From: Heliocidaris erythrogramma
Lineage: Eukaryota; Echinodermata; Echinoidea; Camarodonta; Echinometridae
Length of the DNA: 64,000 bases
Direction of reading: 5' to 3'
Assembly: GCA_025617745.1 (NCBI GenBank)
Contig: CM046873.1
Coordinates: 28,781,410 to 28,845,409, forward strand
Shown: positions 52,715-63,718 of the stretch, piece by piece
Layout: each line of letters starts with the position of its first letter
Position numbering within the stretch: position 1 is the stretch's first letter
Notes under the pieces: generated by a model
Told to the model about the DNA's origin: nothing
The model's input: the letters and a program-made list of their open reading frames with translations, nothing else
The model's database searches: none
Position numbers and translations under genes: made by a program

Positions 52715-55700
52715 ACCGAAACGTCTATCTAACCCTAAAGTTAGATCTTTGTTTTGGGCGATGCCATGAAATGTGCCCCATTCAAAATATCTTATTCTGA
52801 ATGTTACTTTAGTGACCCCCCCAAAAAAAAGAAAAGAAAGATTCTAGCCTGCTGACTTTACGTCTGATTGGTGAAAATTTGTTGAGTGGTCATTGTGTAG
52901 TGATACTGAAAAGACACTTTACTCAATGGTCTTATCAAGTGATTTTTTTTTTCATTTTGGGGGTAAAAAATTACAATATGAAGAAAATATATTGTACCCG
53001 AAATGTTTCACAGAATCGTACTAATATGAAAACCATTAACATGAAAATACAAATAGAGGCTAGCATTGCAATGATATACACAAATATAAGAGACACACAA
53101 TACGTTACATCTGATTTTTGGTTTTATTTACAGTGATGTTGGTTACATTCGAATGCAGTCCGTGTAATACCAGTGACGAATAATGTTAATGATTTTACTT
53201 CATTTATACTCCAGATTAATTTCAAAACTGCATCTTCTTGTTACCATGGTTATCGGGAAAACGAGTGTTTATTTGCAATCTGTCAAATCCCCAGGGCAAG
53301 TGCTTGTAAAACATCACAACGCATTTTATTCATTTTGTTATGATTTGAATAATTTACATCAAAATGTGAGGACATGACAGGAAAATTGAAGGACTACATA
53401 TTATTAATAAAATAACAGACAAAGGAAAATAATTTTTTAACTGGATTACTGTACAAATGAATGATGTTAAAAGAGCACATATCCATATTACCTTTAGAAA
53501 TGTTTTCTGAGGATACTCAAAATGAATGGAAATAAAATATTAACAGAATTTAAAGCTTTTAAGTCGGTAAACTGACAGAATGTGGCAATATGTGGTACAC
53601 GACTTGGCAGGCGAGAACGAAAGCAAAAACAAACAAATATAATGAAGAGCAAATTATCATGAGTAAATTAGACAACAGCATTACACTTGTGCATTATTTC
53701 TGTTGACATTACATACTCAAATACAGACAATATTTTCAAAATGATATTCACGTTCCAGTTTTGAGTATCGTTTCTTTACAAGCAGTGTATAACAAAGATC
53801 AACAGACTTTAAATCATATGCATTACAATAGGATGCAAAAGGCTAATTTAATGCTGTGTATAACGTTGTATTAAGGTATTACAAAAATTTATCTTTAATA
53901 CACAAGTTCCTCCCTAAAAGCATTCAATTACTGAACTTTGGCGAAGATGATAATTTAACATGGAAGCGGAATGTAACAAAAGGTTTTAATACACATATCA
54001 TGCACAGTCGATAATATCACAATGATATAAAGGCACTTATATGTGTAATAACTCGTAAGACAAAACAAAATCATCAACTGCAATTTGTTACTGTGACCTT
54101 AAACCTATCAAAGGAATATCTCCCAAAAATACAAATAAGTGCATAAAGGAATTACATTCTACAAGAAATATTGGTATCACAAAAAATTAAGCAGTACAAG
54201 AACGAATCAAATTATAAAAGGCATCGATTCATTCTAAATTGAGCTTCCATCATCTTTTATACGAGTCATAGTCAAACTTGGATTGTTGCGAATTAGCAAA
54301 ACAGATGACCTAACATTACTTCATTGCGATTCCCTTTTTTTATGTTTTTTTGTTTTTGACGGGGAGGTGACTTGGTTAGTTTCATCACTCCTTATTTTGT
54401 ATGCGTAGCACTGCTCTTGCTCTAATATGCGATTGTTCAGCAAATCATTTTCATTTCCTATCATTAAGACAATACAATTTTCATAATTACTCTTCAAAAT
54501 GGAAGCACATATATGTAATAACAGTCAGCTTTTTGTTGCCTAATTCATAGGGTTTTGGAGATAAAAAAAAAACAGAACCATTGCCAAGAGAAAATAATAA
54601 TCTCAAAGGAAATATATAAAAAAGAAATATTCCATAAAATATTAACTTTCACTGAAACAATTATTGACCCACACCCAAACAAAACTGAAATGCACTTCAT
54701 ACCATTTTCCCAAAATACAGAAATACAGGCTGAAATTTTAAACTTGTCTCTAATATTATCTAGAATAAAACATATCACTAATGTTGAAAACTTCAAAGAA
54801 ATATTGGCTGCATTCCTCAAAATGACAAGAATTCCATGTTGCACCTGGTCTTAAAATTTATTGAAGGGGTGTAAAGTATTTTACATTATAAGGACTTAAA
54901 TTGCCTGACGTTGCCAATTTGAGGATGTGATGAAAAAATAATACATGGAACAGGCTTTTACTTCATTACATTTAAAGGAGCTCCACACTTATAAAACCTC
55001 CAACTTAACTTCCAATTTGTTAGCAACATGAATACAATGCTATTTTTTGCAGTATACGGGCCATTGACAGAGACATGAAGCTAAAACGAACCCTGTTATA
55101 TTAGTAACTGGACCTTCAAGTGTATCATATGAACATTTTTCTACACAACGTCAGATTGCCACATTCTAACATAAACTCTGAATAATGAAAACAAATGGTA
55201 AATAAACCCCATGTACAATACATTAATGATCAGATAAATAGACTTTCCTCTCCTTGAAAACAAAGCAATAACAGAATTTTGGAAAAACGTAAGCTATCTT
55301 AGTTTTGCCATTTTATCAAATTACATCTGTGACCTGCCAAGAAGCATCAGCAAGATTTCATATAGTGGGATTAATGAGCGCCATATGCTGCAACATCTGT
55401 AAAATACAACATTGCTATTAAAGATACAATCTATACTACATGTAATAATAAAGTTTCTGACAATATATATTTACAAACATACAATAAAAAAACAGAAGAT
55501 TCAAAGTGTCTTTAATATCATAGTGCAATAATTGTATCATATATTACTTTCATTATTCACGTTCCAATAATACACAAGCTTTAAAGGTAGAGTTGAGTAA
55601 CTGGGCAGGAATAGTCCTACATGTATTCTGACTGGTTGATCCTGCAAAAAATTAGGCAACCTTTGTTTCAGGAGGCTATCGGGTATACTTACGAAACAAA

Positions 55701-56053
55701 TCATTAAATCTTGCCCAGAATAAAAAAAAACACTGTTGTGAATGTACTGGTGTGTAAAATAATAATGGCCAATTAAAATGGTTATAAATTACTTATCACA
55801 TTTGAAATATGAGATCATTTCAGAACCAATCCTTCCAAAATTACATAGCATCTTCTTGTATTAAACAAGGCAACTTTAATAAATGGATATTATTCGCCTT
55901 AATACCAATACTCTGCAATAACTTTAACGCAAGGATATCCAGACTTCCAAGAAATCAATTCATGGGCAATAGTCCATTTTTTGTAATGTATTCAAATTTA
56001 TACACGTTTGCCTAGTGACAAACTATTACATTCACCTGTAAAACCCTATTCTT

Positions 56054-56169
56054 TTTCAATAGTCAAAATGTGAATTGCATACATTAGGCATTGTTAGGTT
56101 GGACAAACATTTTGGATCGCCCAACCTAGCAACACTTAATGTATGCAATCTGCATTCTGACTACTGAAA
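56054..56169. repeat. Long imperfect hairpin (~49 bp arms)
   Basis: Left arm TTGCATACATTAGGCATTGT plus TAGGTTGG; right arm CCAACCTAGCAACACTTAAT plus GTATGCAA. The loop is about 18 bases. A small palindromic element is the simplest reading. Confidence 0.8.
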
Positions 56170-56734
56170 TACAATGACTTGTAACAGGTGGATGTAATAA
56201 TTTGTTACTAGGAGTTTGGCAAAGAGGTAAGCATTAAAATTTGAATGCATTACGGACACCCAAAGTTATACATTTTTATAGAAATCATGTTCGGGTTATG
56301 TAATATGTCACGGTAATATTTGCAAAGTGTTTGCTGTTGTGTTTATAATACAAACGGAGTAATACCTTAAGAAAAAGTGATCTTCCAGACTAATTGATCA
56401 TCAGGATAACCAATGCCAATCTGCATTTTATCTACAATTTACTATCACAGATCACATGGAAGATTACGGTGACAGTATTCCAACTTCATTCAAGACATGT
56501 CTGTAAATTAAATTCATCAATGGGTGTCCTATTAAAAATGAGAAGATGTTAATGAATTCCCTCCACCATGATTTGAAAAGGACATAAATATGAAAAATTC
56601 AAAGGATTTGGAAGAATATTAGCTACCCTAAAATGAATTGAATAAATAACTATCAAAAATAGGGGAAAAAATTTAAAGGATACCATACACGAATAGATCC
56701 TGTTATCAACAGTTTTCTACAGAGAGTCTACCAC

Positions 56735-56819
56735 ATATCGTCTGTTTGGAGCCAGAAGGGCGTTAACTCCTATCTTTTGTACACGGTTAACGTCCCTTCT
56801 GGCTCCAAACAGACGATAT
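56735..56819. repeat. Near-perfect 33 bp hairpin, first of a related pair
   Basis: Arms 56735-56767 and 56786-56819 pair along their whole length with one bulged base. The core is AGCCAGAAGGGCGTTAAC and the loop 18 bases. Confidence 0.88.
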
Positions 56820-56875
56820 TTCTTTTGAACAAGTTAGTTTGATTTAGAATATTCACATTGTCTGCTTGAAAGCCA

Positions 56876-56926
56876 GAGCCAGAAGGGCATTAACAAAAAA
56901 AAGCACAGTTAATGCCCTTCTGGCTC
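56876..56926. repeat. Perfect 19 bp hairpin, second of a related pair
   Basis: Arms 56876-56894 (GAGCCAGAAGGGCATTAAC) and 56908-56926, with a 13-base A-rich loop. The stem core is nearly the same as in the hairpin 110 bases away. Confidence 0.9.
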
Positions 56927-57266
56927 TCAGAACATGATGTCATGGCTATAGGGTTATCAAAACTCATGTGACAAGGGAATCCAGCGAACTACATGCAGAA
57001 CACATTTTTTGAAGACTCAAACAAGTTTGTCTTTGCTGAAGCACGTCAAAATATCTGGAAAACTGCTTGATTGCTTGGTTTGGCTTGTTCCATGTGCCCT
57101 GAAAAAGTATTTTTGAAATTATCTGAAAACTGCAGGGTTTGAGAGTCTGGCCACTTGCATGTGTCCTGACGTGGATTGGGTACTTCTCATGATCCAACTT
57201 TACTTCTCAGCGGCTCTTGGAGACTTGTAAAAGACACTTGGATGGGATATACTAGACATGCTTTCA

Positions 57267-60200
57267 TCAATAACCGTAATGATCCTGAAAACAAACAAAT
57301 GATAAAACAAAGTAATGTTAGCAACGTTTTTAATTTGTAAACAAATCTTTCGGCATGTTAGCAATGTTAACAAAATACACAGGTGTAATTAAGATATCAT
57401 TTTCATTTCTAAGTTTCAAATTTGAGAGTTTGGCAAAGGTCATGTCAAAGAAAACTTGGACAACTCGACATTATGATCTAACCTTCAGAGCTCATTATTC
57501 AGAATTCCAAGGATTGGCCAAATTTCAAGTCAAATAATTTTACTTTAACTGAAGTATTTCAAGTCAACCGAGTTTGACGCCTTACGACTCTGTACACCAC
57601 TTGTCGAGCCTGGCCCTTGACAAGTGCTCGCCATCCTAATGGCAAATAACAGCTTAATATTCTGGTTAGGTGTGAAAAAGAAAATATACGAAGAGTGAAA
57701 GAAACATACCCATAAGCCATTGGCCACTGAATTCTCTAATTCCCATAGGCTTAATACAGGGATCACCCTGTTCCCGTAGACAATGGCTTAAGAACTGACC
57801 TGTATAGAGTTGACGAGTCCGTTGGCCATGCGGGAGAGCTTGCCGGCGACCTGGTTGACGCCGTCCTTCATGCCGTCCTTTATGGCCCCCAGATCAGCTC
57901 CGGTGGAACCCCTCGTCGTTGTCCTCCCGAAGTACTCGTCGCTTGATATGGATTGCGCGTTCGCGAACCGGGCAGACCGTTGCTGGTTCTCATGCTGCAA
58001 GGAGAAAGGATCAGAGAATGCACTACTGGAAAACCAGAAATTTTTTCGCGTCGACAAAATAATTGAATCTTAACTGATGCAACATGAATTTTCGTGATTC
58101 ACAAAAGTTTCTTGCCTGAAAATCGCTGTCCTTTACAATTTGGTGAAATTTCCCAGTTATTCTGTTTTATACCGCTAAGATTTATTTCTCATAACCGATG
58201 TAATGAGAACAAAGACATGTTAACGGGAAAGACCACACTGGTATTTAGTTGATTTGAATGAGAGCAGAAAAATGAGAGAAACAGTTCAGTGACAGTTTGA
58301 GCGAAATCCGACAAGAAATAAGAAAGTTATGAATTTGTAATCAATCAAACACAAATTGTCAACTCCTCTCCCGTTTGGTCAGTGAAGAAAATTTCATAAA
58401 TTTTTTTCTTAGTTGTTGATGAAGGAATACATTCAGCTTGCTTCATACAGGTTTTGTTTAAATAAATATCTACAATGATTATATCTAGGTTGCATGTATG
58501 ATTAAATATTTTCTTTAAAAAAATTAGAATTTCATGATTTTATGTACTACAGAGCAAATGGAAGAGGACCTCAACAGATACATCCAAGGGTTGCCAGTTT
58601 GTGTTTGATTGATAACAACTTCAGATATTCATAACTTTATTCTTTATCAGATTTTGCTCAAAATGTCATTGCTATGATTGTGGCTTTAACATTTCTCCTT
58701 TAAAGGCCAAGTCCACCCTAACAAAAAGTTGATTTGAATAAATAGGGGAAAATCCAACAAGCATAACACTGAAAATTTCATCAAAATAGGATGTAAAATA
58801 AGAAAGTTATGGTATTTTAAAGTTTCGCTTAATTTCGCAAAACAGTTATATGTACATCCTGCTCAGTATGCAAATGAGGGAACCAGTGACGTCACCCACT
58901 CACTATTTCTTTTGTATTTTATTATGTGAAATATAGAATATTTTAATTTCTGCAGATTTCACAATTAGGAAGCTCTCATTGAATTGCGTATAGGTTGCAA
59001 CAATGGCAATTACACATGTTCAGCGAGGAATCAGACCTTGTTTCACATTATAACAAGGAAAAATTAAAATATTTCGTATTTCATGTAATAAAATACAAAA
59101 GAAATAGTGAGTGGGTGACGTCACTGGTTCCCTCATTTGCATACTGAGCAGGATGTGCATACAACTGTTTTGCGAAATTAAGCGAAATTTTAAAATACCA
59201 TAACTTTCTTATTTTACATCCTATTTTGATGAAATTTTCAGTGTTATGCTTGTTGGATTTTTCTCTATTTATTCAAATCAACTATTTGTTAGGGTGGACT
59301 TGGCCTTTAAGAACCGACTCGATATCATATGGGAAGGAAATGCGAAGAAGTAATCATCGGTGACACTACTTTACATCATCCAAGATATATTGGTGAAGTG
59401 ATCACAAGCATACACACGCAAACATAATATTAAAAGGCAATTGTACCACATGAATTCTGTACTTATTATGTAAGTATCACTTCTCTCTCGTCTATGATAC
59501 AATATTTCCATCTTGTTTGTGTGTAGCCGGAAAAAAAAAATATATGCCAAATTCTGGAATGAAAACAAAAAATAGTGTACTATTACATGTATAATTGGGA
59601 GTCAGAGTGACTGGAGAAAATCTAGAGATCTAGAAAACAGCAGTCATCGAGATGATGCAATATACAGTACCAGAGGTTTTGCTGAATATCACGATTTTAG
59701 TTTGTGCAATTGTGCAAACATGATGCATGAGAAGTGAGAAGCACTGACTAGTTTTTCAAAATGAAATATTATTTTGAAAGTAAAATAGCTCCTCAAAGGC
59801 TTACTGAAACAGTTGACTACCATGCTTGTTGATTAGCTTGTCTATTTTAATTGCAGTGAATATCATGAATCCTTTGTATGCCATAAATTATGTAGAGGTC
59901 ACACAACATTTTGCTGTGATGCCAAACTAACTACTAATGGCCCTCTCAAAATAGCAAATCTTAGGGCCGATTCAGTTACGCGCTTTGATTTGACCTTCAA
60001 GTCCCTCTGACAGGCCAAAATGGTCTGCTAACTAGTGTGTCACCTGAAACTTACGCAAACCACTAATGACAGCCATGGCAGGAAACAATTGTGAATTTCA
60101 AATGTTTCATGCTGTGGTTCATCTATAATTTTCAAAAATTTGAGCCAGGAAACTTCCTGAATCTCAACCATTGGAAAACTTTGCAGAAGTTCCAAGCACG

Positions 60201-60957
60201 CAAATATTTCTGGTTTGATAGTAATGATATTGAGACTTAGCATTGACACAGAAGCATGATCGCAACTCAAACTGCTATTTCATAGTCTGTTGACATTATG
60301 ACAATCATTGCTTCACAAATGGGTAATCCACTGACCTGATAACAAGTAAGTCAATATTAGATAAAACATGATTTTGCTGAGCCTTCTTTGATTTGTGTAT
60401 GTGATAAAAAAGCGATATAAAAATATTTGCTAAGTAATTCATTCTCATAATAAGAACAATGGAAAAACCATCAACATTTCAAAACAATCCAACCTTGATG
60501 TCGAGTTACTTTAACTGAAAGCAGAAAACACAAGCAAAGCATTCTCAGAATTTAAAAATAAATAGCACAAATCATAAGAAAAAACAGAACTCAAACATCG
60601 AGGCTGGATTGCCCTATGTCCGATTTCTTCTGCAGCAGGGACTTGAACCAAGAGCCTAAAGAGAACAGTGCTCAAACTACTAGACCACAACAGTAAAATT
60701 ATAAGTGTGAGGTTTATAGAAAAGTGAAGTTACCATAAAATGTCACATTCTCTCTTTTTTCTTTTTCTCTTTTTCCTTTTTTTTTTTGCATGATGAATAA
60801 ATTACAGAGTATGCTTACATCAGAATCCTTGGATTCCTGGCTGAAAAACTGTTCTGACGATATGCTCTTGGCGTTAGCGAAACGTTTCCAGGCTTCGCTT
60901 GAAGCTCCAGAGTCATAGTCGGTCTTTCTGGTTGTGGATTTGGTTGTGGATTTGGTC
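57267..60957 (-). CDS. ARFGAP2/3: ArfGAP2/3 orthologue, last three coding exons (partial)
   Basis: Exons 60957-60819, 57994-57800 and 57284-57267 join in phase (acceptor CACTTAG, donor GTAAGC; acceptor CTCCTTGCAG, donor GTCAGT; acceptor TTGTTTTCAG). The last exon encodes only DHYGY and a TGA at 57267-57269. ArfGAP2/3 stimulates GTP hydrolysis on Arf1 at the Golgi and works with coatomer (COPI). The catalytic zinc finger is N-terminal and lies off the right edge. Seen here are two ISS motifs typical of this subfamily (RFANAKSISSEQFF and RFANAQSISSDEYFG) and the conserved amphipathic C-terminal helix (GVNQVAGKLSRMANGLVNSI) followed by a tyrosine-bearing end, as in vertebrate ARFGAP3 (SIQDRYGS-like). 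I cannot say whether it is nearer ARFGAP2 or ARFGAP3; invertebrates commonly have one such gene. Confidence 0.92.
58255..58703. mobile_element. Palindromic MITE, partly degraded
   Basis: The left half contains GCGAAATCCGACAAGAAATAAG and AATCAATCAAACACAAA. The right half contains the inverses TTTGTGTTTGATTGATAAC and TCAGATTTTGCTCA. The right end TTCTCCT is followed by TTAA, shared with the next element; the left end is not clear. Confidence 0.65.
58700..59310. mobile_element. TTAA MITE 'AGGCCAAGTCCACCC' (603 bp, nearly full palindrome)
   Basis: Element 58704-59306 with TTAA at 58700-58703 and 59307-59310. Ends AGGCCAAGTCCACCCTAAC and GTTAGGGTGGACTTGGCCT. The arms match over about 250 bp each, including AGTGACGTCACCCACTCACT and its inverse, leaving a ~100 base centre. 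It lies in the ArfGAP intron; a solo right arm is at 50.52 kb. Confidence 0.9.
59311..60597. other. ArfGAP2/3 intron sequence
   Basis: Unique-looking AT-rich DNA between the two ISS-bearing exons. No additional exon or element recognised. Confidence 0.5.
60598..60695 (-). repeat. tRNA-derived SINE head
   Basis: The minus strand reads TGTGGTCTAGTAGTTTGAGC (box A-like) and GGTTCAAGTCCC (box B). The two ends do not pair as an acceptor stem, so it is not a functional tRNA gene. It lies in the last large ArfGAP intron. Confidence 0.65.
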
Positions 60958-62005
60958 CTAAGTGGTTCCAAAAATCATACAGAGAGACACTTAACTTCAT
61001 TCCATCGTAAGCATCTTAACTCTTTATTCGCTATGGATTAAGATCCTGAACTGGTACGTTGTTTGGAGTTTGGAGTTTACTGTATTTGTGACAAAAGTCG
61101 ACTGCGGCATTCTACTATTTGTGCCTTTAGTCTGCCCAAGGCAAGTAAAGAGTTGAGCATTTCATCCCTGAACCACTTATGAGCTTCCAAAAGAAATGAT
61201 CTCTAGAAGTGATCTTTAGAAGCGATTTCATACCAATTAAGTAGGGCATCTGATATGGGCACACATAGTATGTTCTCCCTTATGGCAGGTCTGTTTTATA
61301 CCTCAAAAGCATATTGCCAAAGCAGTGAAGATTACGCTTTTTTTTTCCAGAGTTGATATTTATGAATGAATGTGACCCTCCAATTAAAAATGACAACCAA
61401 TAATTCAAAAATAATAAAAACTGTATTTTTCCAATTACAGCACCATTTACCATTTACAATGCTTTACCACATTGTCTCATAAAGCACTGTACAGCAAAAC
61501 AGCAGAAAAAACATTCACAGATCTGAACGAATTCCTCATTTTATATAGAAAGGATACATTTGCAGGTAATTACAAAAAGTTGCATCTATTTCTTCAATGG
61601 TAATTCAAATTCACAGCAATCCAAAATAGGCATATTTCTCTTCTGGAAAAACACACATACCTTGTTTTAAAATGTTCAAATAGTTTTTTCTAAGATTTTG
61701 AAATAAAATGCACATTCCACAACACTATGACATTCTAAATAGTCCCTGTCATTGACGAAATTTGTGTACACAGAGAAATTGTAGGCAGTCACAGAATTTA
61801 GCTTTCGTTTAAAGTAGACAATAAATTTGTCTGAACATTCCCGTTTTACAATCATCTCCTGGGCAATTCCATGGTTACTCACGTTACTTTTGGAGAGGAT
61901 TTGAGTTATCTCTTAAGCTCCTGTTTTTTTACTACAGGTGTTAGTTAAATGAATTTTAGTCACAACAATGCACGCATATTAGAGTACAGTTCAAAATCTT
62001 CAGAA
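60958..62005. other. Upstream ArfGAP2/3 intron
   Basis: No exon with correct splice signals and ArfGAP similarity recognised. AT-rich unique sequence. Confidence 0.45.
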
Positions 62006-62330
62006 TAAGAAACATACTTTCTGCCAACCCTGCAAATGTTCCGTTACTCTTGTTACATTCATTTTTTAAAATAATGTAACATGAGCAGACCTGCCAACCC
62101 TGAAACCCAAGAAATAGGGACAAATGACAAGGCAGAGGCTGAAAATAGGGACATTTCTGAGTTTCCTATACATTACTACAGACAGATTTCTCCAAAAATA
62201 GGGACACAGTGGTAGAAGTGGCCTTTTCTTTTAACAAAAATTGGGATTGTCCCTGTTAAATAGGGACAGTTGGCAGGTATACATGAGTAACTGAACATTT
62301 GCAGGGTTGGCAGTATGTATGTTACTTCTT
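62006..62330. mobile_element. Hairpin element split by a hAT-like MITE
   Basis: Outer arms: AACATACTTTCTGCCAACCC and TGCAAATGTT at the left, AACATTTGCAGGGTTGGCAG and TATGT at the right. Removing 62086-62287 restores a compact ~110-120 bp hairpin with continuous pairing through ATGTAACATGAGTAAC. Confidence 0.8.
62079..62287. mobile_element. 195 bp hAT-like MITE with ACATGAG duplication
   Basis: Element 62086-62280 starts CAGACCTGCCAACC and ends AGTTGGCAGGTAT, flanked by ACATGAG (62079-62085 and 62281-62287). The internal motif AATAGGGACA is repeated on both arms. CAG-type ends with a duplication of 7-8 bp suit the hAT superfamily. Confidence 0.78.
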
Positions 62331-62917
62331 AAGTTTTTATACTGTATTTAGGTACTTTCATATGTGTGCAAAGTTGTAAATAAAACTCATTTACCTCACA
62401 CATGTAGTAAGAGAACAGTAGCTTAAGATGTAATTCAAAACCACTCCAAATGTAACGTGAATTGTGTTTTTTAATTGGACGGTCATACTTATTGGTGTTT
62501 TCTAATTGGATGATCACACTTATTAATCACAGCTTTCAGATGCCAAGTAGAACACATATTCCAAACTTGGCAGTGATATGAACACGTAAGTACAGATATT
62601 CAATTACAAAATCAGTATCAATGATTTTATTTCTTTTTAAAGTTGAAAACAGGGTAAAAACATAATTTCTTCCTGATATGCAATGCGCCAATAATAATCA
62701 TGGAAATGAAAATAATATGAGCATACTATGCGGGTATAATAGTTAATATATATATATATACTTATTTTTTTTTTCTCTATTTTTGGGCTATACATGAGCA
62801 GGTAATGATACAAACTGAGCTACAAAAAAATACTATAAAAGTATAGGTGAAGGAGAGGAAGGCAGCGTGAATGAAAATGAAAGCTAGCATTGCAAAGAGA
62901 TTTCTACACACTGAGCA

Positions 62918-62930
62918 GGGGGGGGGGGGG
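62918..62930 (+). repeat. Poly-G tract
   Basis: Uninterrupted G run followed by AGAGAGAAAATG. Confidence 0.9.
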
Positions 62931-63091
62931 AGAGAAAATGAGATCCAAGTACAGAATAAAATGGATGAGAGGAAGAAAATGGATGAAATATCAACAACAA
63001 AGAAAGGTGTCAGAGAAAGAAAGGATGGATAAAGCAGAAAAAGTGTGAGGGAGAACCGTAAAAGATGAAATGGAACTAAGTCAGGGAGTGG

Positions 63092-63718
63092 CAGAAAATA
63101 GAAAGCAGTGTCAAGGATATCCTGCACGGAAATTCGACCACATTATGGAATTCCACTTCTTGCGGAAATTGAACGAACTGGCACAGACGCCTCTCTTCGG
63201 GCCAAACAAAAGTCCCGTCTATCTCAAACTGCCGTGGCGAGGGAAAGCATCCCAAAAGTTTGAGAAACTGGTTAAGCAAGCTGTATGCAGCACTTTCCCT
63301 ACCGTCCAGCCACGCGTGGGATTTACCACGCATAGAATGATCTTGTTTGTCAGTAAAGATGTCCTCCCTATTACGCAGATTAGCAATGTTATCTATGAAT
63401 TCAAGCGCAGATTTGAGGCTCGGTACATAGGGCGTACGACTCAAAGACTGGTAGATAGTGTAAATCAGCACGTACCTTCCTCTATTCGGAACCGCTAGGC
63501 TAGTGCGCGGTCACAACCCCTGCGCTCGTTAAAACATGGCAGACAATGCCATTTCTGTTCTCACTCTCCACTTACTTAACTGTCAAGAGTGCGCTGATCA
63601 ATACTGTTCATCTTGGTTCAAAGTTCTCAGCCGAGCGAGGATCTTAACATATCTGCGCATGCTCGAAACCACATACATTCAGCACACTGATCCTGTTCTG
63701 TGAACACAGAAAGAGTCT
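63092..63718 (+). pseudogene. Penelope-like element, 3' part with degenerate GIY-YIG endonuclease
   Basis: One frame to 63498 encodes the linker after reverse transcriptase (PVYLKLPWRGKASQKFEKLV, GFTTHRM) and then the GIY-YIG core: SNVIYEFKRRFEARYIGRTTQRLVDSVNQH. The 'IY' and 'YIG' tyrosines, the R of GRT and a downstream H are present. The two cysteines usually found between IY and YIG in this family are replaced (KRRF). After a stop at 63496, another frame continues the family's C-terminus (ECADQYCSSWFKVLSRARIL, TYLRMLETTYIQ) to about 63700. The reverse transcriptase is not upstream, so it is a broken, 5'-truncated copy. Confidence 0.85.

Larger units (their letters stand above)
53000..57266 (-). 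other. Repeat-poor DNA downstream of the ArfGAP stop codon, possibly 3' UTR
   Basis: About 4.2 kb with far fewer mobile elements than elsewhere, directly following the ArfGAP2/3 stop on the minus strand. A minus-strand AATAAA occurs near 53121-53128, among others. The absence of poly-G tracts and SINEs is compatible with a long 3' UTR, but transcription cannot be read from sequence alone. It contains three long hairpins, listed separately. Confidence 0.35.

Noticed and set aside
54545-54854. Overlapping ~99-codon frames on both strands
   Set aside because: AT-rich sequence with no conserved motif; frames mirror each other on opposite strands, and the region may be ArfGAP 3' UTR.
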